The position numbers and the translations under genes were made by a program. Shown here piece after piece: positions 16,586 to 24,797 of a stretch of 28,552 bases of DNA. Source of the DNA: an uncultured Christensenella sp. (GTDB taxonomy: Bacteria > Bacillota > Clostridia > Christensenellales > Borkfalkiaceae); NCBI GenBank assembly GCA_910585785.1, contig CAJUEV010000016.1, positions 1 to 28,552 on the forward strand, written 5' to 3'. Positions within the stretch are counted from its first letter, which is position 1. Each line of letters begins with the position of its first letter. The notes beneath the pieces are model-generated. The model was not told where the DNA came from. It did not search any database and was given only the letters and a program-made list of their open reading frames with translations.

Positions 16586-16693
16586 ATGAAAAGAGATAAA
16601 GACGCAGCCGAACTTGCCTGGAAGATGTTTGAAAAGACGGGCAACGTAAGTTATTATATGCTTTATAAACAATTGGATAAAAAGGACAGATAA
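16586..16693 (+). CDS. yqzL: YqzL-like small protein (35 residues)
   Basis: A very small gene with a strong AAGGAG six bases before its ATG. Its 35 residues include LAWKMFEKTGNVSYYMLYKQL, which I recall as close to B. subtilis YqzL (FTWKVFSQTGNIETYLLFKEL-like). Its place between era and recO is also the same as in B. subtilis. No function is known. The C-terminal tail of the Bacillus protein is missing here. Confidence 0.72.
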   Translation: MKRDKDAAELAWKMFEKTGNVSYYMLYKQLDKKDR

Positions 16694-16760
16694 TTTATGG
16701 TTTTACGTCGTAACGCGGGTGCCGCGCGGATTGCGTAAAACGCATTTTGACGTAACGCGT

Positions 16761-17480
16761 ATGGATACGAAAGTAAACGCTATTATGCTCCGCGCCGCGG
16801 ATTACAACGAAAACGATAAAATTCTTACTTTGCTTACCGCGGAAAACGGAAAAATAACCGCGGCTATAAAGGGCGTAAAAAAGGCGGCGGCGAAACTCAG
16901 GTTCGCCGCCCAGCCTTTTTGTTTTGCGGAATACGTTCTTGCCCGCAGGGGGGATAAATATACCGTTATAAACGCCTGCGAGCAGGAAAGTTTTTACGAC
17001 CTGCGCACGGACATAAAAAAGTTTTACGCGGCGTGTTCGGCAATGGAGGCGGCTGCGGCGCTTACGTACGAGGGGGACGGCAGCGCCGAAATTTTTTACG
17101 CGCTTGTAAAAACCCTTTCCGCAATGTGCGCGGGCGAAGAAAGCGGTTGTTTGATAACCTTTCTTCTGACGGCGTTAAAACATTCGGGTTACGCTGTGGC
17201 GGCGGAAAACTGCGAGTGTTGCGGCAGCCCGCTTTGCGAAAGCGACAAACTGCGGTTTGATATGGACACGGGCGCGTTCACCTGCTTCGATTGCGGCGGT
17301 GGCGTAGGCGCCAGCGGCGTTACGTACAACGTAATAAGAAAGTGCGGCGGAAAACCGTTTAAAAAAGAATTTATTACCGCCGACGGCGAAAAACGCGCAT
17401 TGCGGCTTTTGCGTGAGTATTTTTCTTACAAACTCAATTTTGCGTTTAAAAGCCTTTCGGAATACATAAGGCTTATTTGA
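16761..17480 (+). CDS. recO: DNA repair protein RecO
   Basis: Helps load RecA at single-strand gaps with RecR. The 239-residue product has the N-terminal OB-fold start AIMLRAADYNENDKILTLLT and a C-terminal zinc-finger region with CECCGSPLC and TCFDCGG, the four-Cys arrangement of Gram-positive RecO. ATG at 16761 gives the family N-terminus; GTG at 16719 would add 14 basic residues. Neither has a good ribosome binding site, so the start is uncertain. Last gene of the era cluster. Confidence 0.92.
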   Translation: MDTKVNAIMLRAADYNENDKILTLLTAENGKITAAIKGVKKAAAKLRFAAQPFCFAEYVLARRGDKYTVINACEQESFYDLRTDIKKFYAACSAMEAAAALTYEGDGSAEIFYALVKTLSAMCAGEESGCLITFLLTALKHSGYAVAAENCECCGSPLCESDKLRFDMDTGAFTCFDCGGGVGASGVTYNVIRKCGGKPFKKEFITADGEKRALRLLREYFSYKLNFAFKSLSEYIRLI

Positions 17481-17572
17481 CCGCTTGTAAATATAAATCG
17501 AGCGAAGTTGCTTTTATATTTATCAACGTTAAGGCAAAGCCAAGCCAGGTTACGACGCGCTGCGGGCTATGT

Positions 17573-17606
17573 CGCAGGCATTTTCGGTGCCTGCGGATTA
17601 TTTTTT
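17573..17606 (+). terminator. Intrinsic terminator after recO
   Basis: CGCAGGCA / TGCCTGCG form a perfect 8-bp stem (loop of 7) followed by GATTA and six T, about 90 bases beyond recO. Confidence 0.7.
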
Positions 17607-17623
17607 GGGGCTTACCGACAATT

Positions 17624-17655
17624 ATTGAAAAAGCGCGTATATTGAAAAAGCGCGT
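17624..17655. repeat. Tandem copy of a 15-base unit
   Basis: ATTGAAAAAGCGCGT occurs twice (17624-17638 and 17641-17655) with two bases between, period 17. It lies in the gap before the DUF3592-like gene; no function is suggested. Confidence 0.8.
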
Positions 17656-17715
17656 TGCCTTGCGTTTAAGGTAGTTTTCATATAAAGCAATTTTAAAAAT
17701 GTTTGAGAGATTATA

Positions 17716-18459
17716 ATGGGCAAGAAAAAGAAACATATCCGGACGGAGAAAGAAAGGCTGTTTATGGAAGAAACGGCGTGCAAACGTAAAGAGGTTGCCG
17801 AGATTAAGCGCTTAAAACGCATAAAGGACGCTTGGTGGCTGATTGGATTTGCGCTTGTCGCAGTCGCCCTTTCGCTGGGATTTACCGTGTGGACGGCCGC
17901 GCGTATGCACAACTTCGAAACAAACTATCTAACCGTAAACGGCACCGTCAGCGGTTATAAAGTGCGTCACGGAACGGCAACCAACGGAAATAATAGCAGA
18001 ACTACGTATACTCTTGTCATTTCATACACCTTCAACGAACGCGAGTATGAGTTTTCGGATACGGTTGCATACCGCGTACGTCCGACGGGGATGATAGGTA
18101 CGACGACTGAAATTTACGTCAATCCGCTTAATCCCGAACAAGTGAAAAAAGTGACTACGGCGGACGACCCGTCATTTGTAAGCGCAATAATCTTTCCGTT
18201 CGGCGCCGTAATTTATACGCTTGGCATATTGCTTCTGTTACAGGAAAAGGGAAACTCCTTCTTAAAACGACTGCTTTTTATTTGGTTGCCCGTATTTGTG
18301 TGGTGCGTAATAAGCATTCTGCTATTTTGGATAGGGCTTCCTGACGACGGGTTAAGCGCGGTGTTTACTCGTGTGGAAGGGGCAATAGGCTACGCAGTAA
18401 TAGGCGGCGTTGCTTTACTTGCAGTTTTAACAGACGGGATTATAAGCAAGAAAAAGTAA
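17716..18459 (+). CDS. DUF3592-like membrane protein
   Basis: The 247-residue product begins with a highly basic 35-residue segment (KKKKHIRTEKERLF...). A membrane helix follows (about 40-62), then a ~90-residue outer beta domain with VNGTVSGYKVRHG, YTLVISYTFNEREYEF and IYVNPLNPEQVKKV. Three more helices occupy about 155-243. The ISYTF...Y...VNPxNPxxV order is the pattern of DUF3592 proteins, which have no known function. GAGAG is 7 bases before the ATG. It appears monocistronic. Confidence 0.72.
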   Translation: MGKKKKHIRTEKERLFMEETACKRKEVAEIKRLKRIKDAWWLIGFALVAVALSLGFTVWTAARMHNFETNYLTVNGTVSGYKVRHGTATNGNNSRTTYTLVISYTFNEREYEFSDTVAYRVRPTGMIGTTTEIYVNPLNPEQVKKVTTADDPSFVSAIIFPFGAVIYTLGILLLLQEKGNSFLKRLLFIWLPVFVWCVISILLFWIGLPDDGLSAVFTRVEGAIGYAVIGGVALLAVLTDGIISKKK

Positions 18460-18807
18460 GCGGTTTGCAAACTAAAAAAATACCTGTGGAATTCTTTAAA
18501 TAATGTAATACAATAAGCTCTCGGGCAATGCGCACTTCCCATAGGGAATTGAACCCCCCAAATATTTTATTGATACGCTTTCAGATTATGAAAAAAGCAC
18601 TCGAATATTTTATTCGAGTGCTTTTAGCTAAACTTTATTAGAAAGATAAATTGAAATTTAGCGTTCTGTTTTTATAATTTATACCAAACATCAATTTCTT
18701 CGTATTATCATCTATATCAATATAATGCTTTTCAACTATAATTCAAAATAAATAAATTACATAGGTAAAACTACCAACTGACAGGGGCGCGTGTGCTTGT
18801 CTTAATA
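18460..18807. other. Intergenic stretch between convergent genes
   Basis: AT-rich, no gene. It contains a palindrome-like TTCCCATAGGGAA (18537-18549) and the strong hairpin at 18593-18625. A similar pair (TCCCTATGGGA, then CGAGTGCTTTTT) occurs in the same order at 19801-19839, on the far side of the - strand gene. Confidence 0.55.
18593..18625. terminator. Bidirectional hairpin terminator
   Basis: A perfect 15-bp stem (AAAAGCACTCGAATA / TATTCGAGTGCTTTT, loop TTT). The - strand end has a run of six T and the + strand a run of four, so it can stop both the DUF3592-like gene and the - strand gene. Confidence 0.8.
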
Positions 18808-19566
18808 TTAAAAATCGTAAACAATAACAACACCGTGTTCAAGAGAAAATTCAGCTGCTTGCCATAAAATAGAAAAAGCAAATTTTGCCAAAGACTCTGT
18901 ATTATATGCCATATGTTTATGTGCTTCTTCTATTCCGTTTTCCTTGCTATAAACCATATCAGCAGGATAACCTTCTGTTTTGCTCCACGAAATGATAGTA
19001 TTTCTATCGGCATTCCACTCAAAAGAATTATATACTTTCAATTCTTCAAGAAGTAAACTACTTGTTGCCAAAATACTTTCCTCTGAATTTGGTAAAACAT
19101 AATTAAACATTATATTCCTTTTAATAGGAAGCCACCAACCATTGCCATCAAATAAAGATAATTGAAAATCTTTCGTTTCAAGAAATTCTGATACAATAGG
19201 GTGTTTGTAAATATCAAAATTCTTAATAATTGTAGAAGGTACTTCTTTATTACTGTATTTTGAAGCAATGTAAAGTAATAAAGCATTTAAGGCATCCCAG
19301 TCCGGCTTATCTGTATAATATGGCGTAACCTCATAATCCTCATTCCATAATGGTACAGGATGTAAATTAAGACCTTTTACTATTGCATTTTGCCATTGGG
19401 TTACTAACTCTTGAATTTCTTGTAAAGAAAGTTCATCTTCACTATCTTGTTGCGGTCTTATTGTTTGGAAATCTATTCCATTAGCCTCGGCAAATTGTTG
19501 TGATACTGTTTTCCAATTACGCGCATAATAACGAATTAATGTCCCTGCATATATATCTAGTCCCAT
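18808..19566 (-). CDS. Protein of unknown function, 'MGLDIYAGTL' family
   Basis: A 252-residue soluble protein with no signal peptide or membrane helix. The N-terminus MGLDIYAGTLIRYYARNWKT is familiar from scattered uncharacterised Firmicutes proteins, but I can give no function. The middle is rich in Trp and Tyr (VPLWNEDYEVTPYY), and a charged LQEIQELVTQ helix occurs near residue 50. Codons are AT-rich compared with recO and ppdK, which suggests transfer. AAGGAGA lies 12 bases before the ATG, a little far. Its own promoter and flanking hairpins make it a self-contained unit. An immunity or defence accessory role is possible but unproven. Confidence 0.78.
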   Translation of the reverse strand: MGLDIYAGTLIRYYARNWKTVSQQFAEANGIDFQTIRPQQDSEDELSLQEIQELVTQWQNAIVKGLNLHPVPLWNEDYEVTPYYTDKPDWDALNALLLYIASKYSNKEVPSTIIKNFDIYKHPIVSEFLETKDFQLSLFDGNGWWLPIKRNIMFNYVLPNSEESILATSSLLLEELKVYNSFEWNADRNTIISWSKTEGYPADMVYSKENGIEEAHKHMAYNTESLAKFAFSILWQAAEFSLEHGVVIVYDF

Positions 19567-19629
19567 AACAATACTTTCTCCTTAATCTCAAATCATTTAG
19601 TCCTCTAAATTACTGTTTATCGTATAATC

Positions 19630-19658
19630 ATTATATCACGAAAAATGGAAGAGCGCAA
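19630..19658 (-). promoter_or_regulatory. Probable promoter of the unknown - strand gene
   Basis: On the - strand a perfect TATAAT (19630-19635) is 17 bases from TTGCGC (19653-19658), a weak -35. The -10 lies within ATAATCATTAT, a short palindrome. Confidence 0.6.
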
Positions 19659-19740
19659 CCCATTGAATTTTGCGGGAAATATAAAACATATCTATATCTC
19701 ACTAGGCTACGAGTAGCCCCGTTCGTCCACGCTTAAAATA

Positions 19741-19781
19741 CAATAGAAAAGGTATGACTTTATGCCATACTTTTTCTATTG
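19741..19781. repeat. Long inverted repeat (hairpin)
   Basis: CAATAGAAAAGGTATG (19741-19756) pairs with CATACTTTTTCTATTG (19766-19781) over 16 positions with one G-T wobble. It may be a terminator or a relic of an element end. A smaller hairpin, GGCTAC-GA-GTAGCC, lies just upstream. Confidence 0.65.
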
Positions 19782-19844
19782 CCTGCGACTTGCCTAAAAC
19801 TCCCTATGGGAATTACCGTAATCACCCCGAGTGCTTTTTGATAA

Positions 19845-19931
19845 TTTGCCCGAAAGTACGTCTTTAAAAAATTTATCGCTACGGTAAGCGCGGTTTTTGC
19901 GGTGCTGTTTGTTTTTATCGGCGGAAAATAG
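19845..19931 (+). pseudogene. Remnant of a host-like gene (C-terminal membrane segment)
   Basis: A frame with GC-rich host codons reads ARKYVFKKFIATVSAVFAVL-, then -FVFIGGK and stop. This looks like the tail of a membrane protein: a basic stretch and one hydrophobic helix. Two stop codons precede it (19839-19844) and no start codon or ribosome binding site was found. It may be what remains of a gene cut by the neighbouring insert. Chance cannot be excluded. Confidence 0.35.
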
Positions 19932-19965
19932 CGTTAAAATGCAATTATAGTGAAAAAATTTTCCC

Positions 19966-19991
19966 AAACCACTTGATTAAATGGTTTTTTT
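19966..19991 (+). terminator. Weak hairpin with T-run upstream of ppdK
   Basis: AAACCA / TGGTTT (6 bp, 10-base loop) followed by a run of seven T. It may stop transcription arriving from upstream. Confidence 0.5.
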
Positions 19992-20000
19992 GTATTAAAA

Positions 20001-20013
20001 TTAACTAAGTTAA
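20001..20013. promoter_or_regulatory. Palindrome upstream of ppdK
   Basis: TTAACTAAGTTAA has perfect 6-base arms about one central base, 36 bases before the ppdK ATG. It could be an operator; no regulator is recognised. Confidence 0.35.
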
Positions 20014-20048
20014 TAAATAACTTTATCAATATTCGGAGGAAATTTTTA

Positions 20049-22697
20049 ATGGCAAAAAAGTATTGCTACCTTTTTACCGAAGGTAACGCAAAAATGAGAG
20101 AACTTCTCGGCGGCAAAGGCGCAAACCTTGCGGAAATGACCAATATCGGTTTACCCGTGCCTCAGGGCTTTACGATTTCGACGGAAGCCTGCACTCAGTA
20201 CTACGAGGACGGCCGCAGGATTAACGACGATATCCAGAGCGAAATTATGGAATACATCGACAAGATGGAAAAAATCTGCGGAAAGAAGTTCGGCGATAAA
20301 GAAAATCCCCTTCTCGTTTCCGTACGTTCCGGCGCGCGCGCGTCGATGCCCGGTATGATGGATACCATTCTTAACCTCGGACTTAACGAAGACGTAGTAA
20401 ATACCATTGCTGCAAAAAGCGGCAATCCCCGTTGGGCGTGGGACTGTTACAGAAGATTTATTCAAATGTTCTCCGACGTCGTTATGGAAGTCGGCAAAAA
20501 ATATTTTGAAAAACTTATAGACAAAATGAAGGAAGAAAAGGGCGTTGAATTCGACGTTGACCTTACCGCAGACGATTTGAAGAGCCTTGCTTATCAGTTT
20601 AAGGCAGAATACAAAAATCAGCTTGGCAAAGAATTCCCCAACGACCCCAAAGAGCAGCTTTTCGAAGCGGTTAAAGCCGTATTCCGCTCTTGGGACAACC
20701 CCCGCGCGAATATCTACCGTATGGACCACGACATACCTTACAGCTGGGGTACCGCGGTAAACGTACAGATGATGGCGTTCGGTAATATGGGCGACGATTG
20801 CGGCACGGGCGTTGCGTTTACGCGTAATCCCGCAACCGGCGAAAAGGGACTTATGGGCGAATTCCTTATGAACGCTCAGGGCGAAGACGTTGTTGCCGGC
20901 GTGCGCACTCCTATGCCCATCGCAAAAATGGCGGAAGTTCTTCCCGACGTATATCAGCAGTTTTTGAAGGTTTGCGATACGCTTGAAAACCATTACCGCG
21001 ATATGCAGGATATGGAATTTACCATCGAAAAAGGCAAACTTTATATGTTGCAGACCCGTAACGGCAAGCGTACGGCGGCTGCCGCAATCAAAATTGCGTG
21101 CGATTTGATTGACGAAGGTATGATAACCGAACAGGAAGCGCTTATGCAGATTGACGCAAAGTCGCTTGATATGCTTTTGCACCCTCAGTTTGACGCCAAG
21201 GCTTTGAAAGACGCCGACAAAAACAACGTTGTAGGCAAAGGTATTGCGGCTTCCCCCGGCGCGGCTGCGGGACAAATAGTGTTCACTGCGGAAGACGCGG
21301 TTATCGAAGGCAAGAAGGGCAAAAAAGTTGTTCTTGTAAGATTGGAAACCTCCCCCGAAGATATTGAAGGTATGAAGTTTGCGCAGGGTATACTTACCGT
21401 ACGCGGCGGACAGACCTCTCACGCGGCGGTTGTTGCGCGCGGTATGGGTACCTGCTGCGTATCAGGCTGCGGCGACATAAAGATGGATGAAGAAAACAAG
21501 TGCTTCACCCTCGGCGGCAAAGTTTACCGCGAAGGCGACGGCATTTCGCTTGACGGCTCTACCGGCAACATTTACGATTGCCTTATCCCCACCGTACCCG
21601 CAGACCCCAACAGCGGCTACTTCGGCAGAATTATGGAACTTGCCGACAAATATAAGGCGCTTGGCGTAAGAACCAACGCGGATACTCCCAAAGACGCAAG
21701 ACAGGCTGCCGCGTTCGGCGCGCAGGGCATCGGTCTTTGCCGTACCGAGCATATGTTCTTCGACCCCGCACGTATCGGCGCGTTCCGCGAAATGATTTGC
21801 TCGGATACCGTTGAAGAAAGAGAAGCGGCGCTGGCTAAAATAGAGCCTATGCAGCAGGCGGACTTTGAAGGACTTATGGAAGCTTTGGAAGGACAGCCCG
21901 TTACTATCCGCTTCCTTGACCCCCCTCTCCACGAGTTTGTTCCTACCGACGAGGAGGACATAAAGGCGCTTGCAGACGCGCAGGGCAAGAGCGTTGCTCA
22001 GATTAAGCAGATTATCTCCGACTTGCACGAATTTAACCCGATGATGGGACATCGCGGCTGCCGCCTTACGGTAACCTATCCCGAAATTGCGGTTATGCAG
22101 ACGAAAGCCGTAATCAAAGCGGCAATCAACGTGCAGAAAAAGCATAAAAAATGGAAGGTTGTTCCCGAAATTATGATTCCCCTTACGGGCGAAGTAAAGG
22201 AAATGGCTTTCGTTAAAAACATAGTTGTAAAGACTGCGGACGAAGTTATAAAGGCTTCGGGCGTTAAACTTAAATACGAAGTGGGAACTATGATTGAAAT
22301 TCCCCGCGCGGCGCTTACCGCTGACGAAATCGCCAAACAGGCGGACTTCTTCTGCTTCGGTACCAACGATTTGACGCAGATGACCTTCGGCTTCTCGCGC
22401 GACGACGCAGGCAAGTTCCTTCCCGCGTACTACGCAAACAAAATTTACGAAAGCGACCCGTTTGCACGTCTTGATACCGTCGGCGTAGGCAAACTTATGG
22501 AAACTGCGGTTAAACTCGGCAAAAAAGGCAACAAAAAACTTCACGTCGGCATCTGCGGCGAACACGGCGGCGACCCTTCGTCCATCGAATTCTGCCACAA
22601 AATCGGCTTGAATTATGTTTCCTGCTCGCCTTACCGCGTGCCCATCGCACGTCTTGCGGCTGCGCAAGCGAATATTCGCCAGCCTCGTAACAAATAA
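20049..22697 (+). CDS. ppdK: Pyruvate, phosphate dikinase
   Basis: Converts pyruvate, ATP and phosphate to PEP, AMP and PPi reversibly, a central enzyme of carbon flow in many anaerobes. All three domains are visible in 882 residues: the N-terminal ATP-grasp part (GGKGANLAEMTNIGLPVPQGF and SVRSGARASMPGMMDTILNLG), the swivelling phosphohistidine domain with GGQTSHAAVVARGMG (His458), and the C-terminal PEP/pyruvate barrel with GIGLCRTEHMFF and CGEHGGDPSSIEF. The length is typical. Strong GGAGG lies before the ATG. It appears to be transcribed alone and ends in a hairpin terminator. Confidence 0.97.
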   Translation: MAKKYCYLFTEGNAKMRELLGGKGANLAEMTNIGLPVPQGFTISTEACTQYYEDGRRINDDIQSEIMEYIDKMEKICGKKFGDKENPLLVSVRSGARASMPGMMDTILNLGLNEDVVNTIAAKSGNPRWAWDCYRRFIQMFSDVVMEVGKKYFEKLIDKMKEEKGVEFDVDLTADDLKSLAYQFKAEYKNQLGKEFPNDPKEQLFEAVKAVFRSWDNPRANIYRMDHDIPYSWGTAVNVQMMAFGNMGDDCGTGVAFTRNPATGEKGLMGEFLMNAQGEDVVAGVRTPMPIAKMAEVLPDVYQQFLKVCDTLENHYRDMQDMEFTIEKGKLYMLQTRNGKRTAAAAIKIACDLIDEGMITEQEALMQIDAKSLDMLLHPQFDAKALKDADKNNVVGKGIAASPGAAAGQIVFTAEDAVIEGKKGKKVVLVRLETSPEDIEGMKFAQGILTVRGGQTSHAAVVARGMGTCCVSGCGDIKMDEENKCFTLGGKVYREGDGISLDGSTGNIYDCLIPTVPADPNSGYFGRIMELADKYKALGVRTNADTPKDARQAAAFGAQGIGLCRTEHMFFDPARIGAFREMICSDTVEEREAALAKIEPMQQADFEGLMEALEGQPVTIRFLDPPLHEFVPTDEEDIKALADAQGKSVAQIKQIISDLHEFNPMMGHRGCRLTVTYPEIAVMQTKAVIKAAINVQKKHKKWKVVPEIMIPLTGEVKEMAFVKNIVVKTADEVIKASGVKLKYEVGTMIEIPRAALTADEIAKQADFFCFGTNDLTQMTFGFSRDDAGKFLPAYYANKIYESDPFARLDTVGVGKLMETAVKLGKKGNKKLHVGICGEHGGDPSSIEFCHKIGLNYVSCSPYRVPIARLAAAQANIRQPRNK

Positions 22698-22705
22698 GAC
22701 AAATT

Positions 22706-22736
22706 ATGACCGTTTTCTTGTGAAAACGGTCATTTT
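22706..22736 (+). terminator. Terminator after ppdK
   Basis: A perfect 12-bp stem (ATGACCGTTTTC / GAAAACGGTCAT, loop TTGT) ends in a short T-run, nine bases after the stop codon. Host-like composition ends about here. Confidence 0.8.
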
Positions 22737-22895
22737 ATGCCCATTTTAGATGTAATTATTGCAAGACTTGCATTTGTATATGTTGATAAAATAATCTTTT
22801 CGTGTAATAATAAATTATATTTTTTACTTACTATTACACTGATTTTCTGTAGTACCGCAGCTAGGTGGGTAATAAACAATTTAATAACTATTTAT

Positions 22896-22927
22896 AAAGC
22901 CCTGCAATTAAATATTTGCAGGGCTTT
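22896..22927. repeat. Inverted repeat upstream of the recombinase
   Basis: AAAGCCCTGCAA (22896-22907) and TTGCAGGGCTTT (22916-22927) are a perfect 12-bp pair with an 8-base loop. It can serve as a terminator for incoming transcription, or lie close to an attachment site of the recombinase. Confidence 0.6.
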
Positions 22928-22936
22928 CACGTTCTC

Positions 22937-22966
22937 TTGATAGGGTGTATTTTAAGTTAATATAAA
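22937..22966 (+). promoter_or_regulatory. Promoter of the serine recombinase
   Basis: TTGATA (22937-22942), 18-base spacer, TATAAA (22961-22966), followed by AGGAGA close to the ATG. Confidence 0.6.
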
Positions 22967-22984
22967 AATTACAGGAGAACAAAA

Positions 22985-24709
22985 ATGAAAAATTATCAAA
23001 CAGTCGGCAACAGGAAAGCAGTGTTCTATGGGCGGGTATCTACGGAACACGAAGCGCAATCTTACGCATTGAGCAATCAAATGCAATGGTATGAGGAATT
23101 AAAGGAAAATTATCCGAATTGGATAGTTATTGAAAGATATGTGGATGACGGTATTACCGGAACACAGGCAAAAAAACGCCCCGAATTTATGAGAATGATA
23201 GACGATGCAAAGTTGGGTAAATTTGATTTAATAGTTACTCGAGAGGTTTCAAGATTTGCAAGGAACACAATAGATTGTCTCGAAATTACAAGGCAATTAA
23301 AAAATTACGGTGTAGAAGTATTTTTTGTGCAGGAGGGAATTTGGACTATGGAAAATGAAGGAGAAATGATTTTAACGATAAGGGCTATGGTAGCCCAGGA
23401 AGAAAGTCGCAAGATGTCAGAAAGAATTAAGGCGGGACAAGCTATTAGCAGAAAGAACGGTGTTCTATACGGAAATGGTAATTTGCTTGGTTATGATAGA
23501 GTAGGCAATTCTTATGTAATCAACGAAGAGCAAGCGGAAACGGTGCGAATCATTTTTAATATGTACGAATCTGGTTTAGGACTTCAGATGATTCGGGATG
23601 AACTTATTAAAAGAGAAAGAAAAAATTCCAGCGGACTTATTAAATGGGACAACACAAGAATACTACGTTGCTTGCATAACTCTGCTTATAAGGGGGTTGT
23701 TGCTTATAATAAATCACATAGGAATAACTATCTTGAACAGAAAGTTATAGTCAACCACGATGAGAATACGTTTGAGTATGCTATTGCTAACTTTGAGTCG
23801 ATAATAACAGAAGAACAGTGGGAGCACTGTAAACTTATCAGAGAAAGCAAAAGGAATTTGCGTATAGTGAATGTTGATGGCAAAGTAAAGATGCAGTATT
23901 TGGGAATACATAAAACCGGTAATGTGTGGACAAAAAAGTTGAGATGCCGATGCGGGTCTTCTATGCGCATGGACAAGTGGCGGCCGAAATTGAATGGTGA
24001 AAAACCTGTGGGATATAAATGCTATAATCAGTTAAATAAGGGAGCGAATAAAATTACAAATAGAGAAAGTGAAGGCTTTTGCGATATGCGTGCTATATGC
24101 GGTTGGAAACTGGAAATGATGGCAAAGTCAGTTTTCAGAAAGGTTTGGAAAGATAGCGATTTGTTAGAAAAAGCCATTGAAATCTTTATGAACGAGACGG
24201 TAATGGAGCAGCAAGATATTGATAGAATAAGGAACGGTTATAGATTGGAGATTAAAAAGTTGTCCGAAAAAGCAGAACGTCTAATTGAAATGCGTCTTAA
24301 CGGCGAGATAGACAGGGACAATTATTTAAGACTAAAAGCTACTGTCGATGCGGATAAAAAGCAAGCCGAACAACAGCTACTTGACTATGAAAATCTGCCG
24401 AGAGTTTCGCAGTCACATCCGTTCTCAAAGGAACAAATCAAAAAGCACTTGCTTGAATTTATTTCCCCCAACACCACAGATTTTGATGACAATATCATTG
24501 ATAAATTTGTAACGCAAATAAAAGTGGAAAGCGAAACAGAGTTTTCTTGGTATTTGCATTTTGATACAAAAGAAAACTTTAAAATGAGAAAGAACTTGAT
24601 GTGCAGTTTTACCATTTCGTTCAAAGAAGCTTTAAGATATAGAAATAAAAGAAAGCAACTTTTAAGACAGAATCAGTATCAAGAACTGACGATAAAAGTT
24701 TATAATTAA
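22985..24709 (+). CDS. Large serine recombinase (integrase of a mobile element)
   Basis: The 574-residue protein has the N-terminal resolvase catalytic domain: YGRVST with nucleophile Ser19, DDGITGTQAKKRPEF, and the Arg-rich REVSRFARN. The Recombinase domain follows (about 170-290). A zinc-ribbon-like segment with Cys pairs (KLRCRCGSSM ... YKCYNQ ... GFCDMRAICG) covers about 318-375, and a charged helical C-terminus is predicted. This form is common in clostridial ICE-like and transposable elements. AGGAGA precedes the ATG. Composition is more AT-rich than ppdK, showing transfer. It sits next to the defence-like cassette and probably moves it; the other element end is outside the window. Confidence 0.93.
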   Translation: MKNYQTVGNRKAVFYGRVSTEHEAQSYALSNQMQWYEELKENYPNWIVIERYVDDGITGTQAKKRPEFMRMIDDAKLGKFDLIVTREVSRFARNTIDCLEITRQLKNYGVEVFFVQEGIWTMENEGEMILTIRAMVAQEESRKMSERIKAGQAISRKNGVLYGNGNLLGYDRVGNSYVINEEQAETVRIIFNMYESGLGLQMIRDELIKRERKNSSGLIKWDNTRILRCLHNSAYKGVVAYNKSHRNNYLEQKVIVNHDENTFEYAIANFESIITEEQWEHCKLIRESKRNLRIVNVDGKVKMQYLGIHKTGNVWTKKLRCRCGSSMRMDKWRPKLNGEKPVGYKCYNQLNKGANKITNRESEGFCDMRAICGWKLEMMAKSVFRKVWKDSDLLEKAIEIFMNETVMEQQDIDRIRNGYRLEIKKLSEKAERLIEMRLNGEIDRDNYLRLKATVDADKKQAEQQLLDYENLPRVSQSHPFSKEQIKKHLLEFISPNTTDFDDNIIDKFVTQIKVESETEFSWYLHFDTKENFKMRKNLMCSFTISFKEALRYRNKRKQLLRQNQYQELTIKVYN

Positions 24710-24731
24710 TTCAATTTAGTCGATTAAAATA

Positions 24732-24761
24732 TTGACAATCTGGCATAACATTTAGTATAAT
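24732..24761 (+). promoter_or_regulatory. Consensus promoter of the HTH-ART / RT operon
   Basis: TTGACA (24732-24737) and TATAAT (24756-24761), both perfect, are 18 bases apart. This should be a strong vegetative promoter unless repressed. Confidence 0.85.
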
Positions 24762-24782
24762 CATATTGATATTAAATGTTAT
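24745..24782. promoter_or_regulatory. Inverted repeat flanking the -10 box, likely autoregulatory operator
   Basis: ATAACATTTA (24745-24754) and TAAATGTTAT (24773-24782) are perfect inverted copies on either side of the -10 box. Arm centres are 28 bases apart, near 2.7 helical turns. The first downstream gene encodes an XRE-type HTH, its most obvious binder. Confidence 0.65.
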
Positions 24783-24797
24783 ACTTTGAGGCGTGGG

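Noticed and set aside
18530..18570. tRNA-like T-arm on the - strand (GGTTCAATTCC)
   Set aside because: No D-arm, anticodon arm or acceptor stem can be built around it.
20151..22667. Two long - strand ORFs (423 and 401 codons) inside ppdK
   Set aside because: These are shadows of the ppdK codon pattern; ppdK has complete conserved motifs on the + strand.
22737..22940. Small + strand ORF between ppdK and the recombinase
   Set aside because: Its ATG lies just at the end of the ppdK terminator, it has no ribosome binding site, and its 3' end runs through the inverted repeat at 22896-22927.
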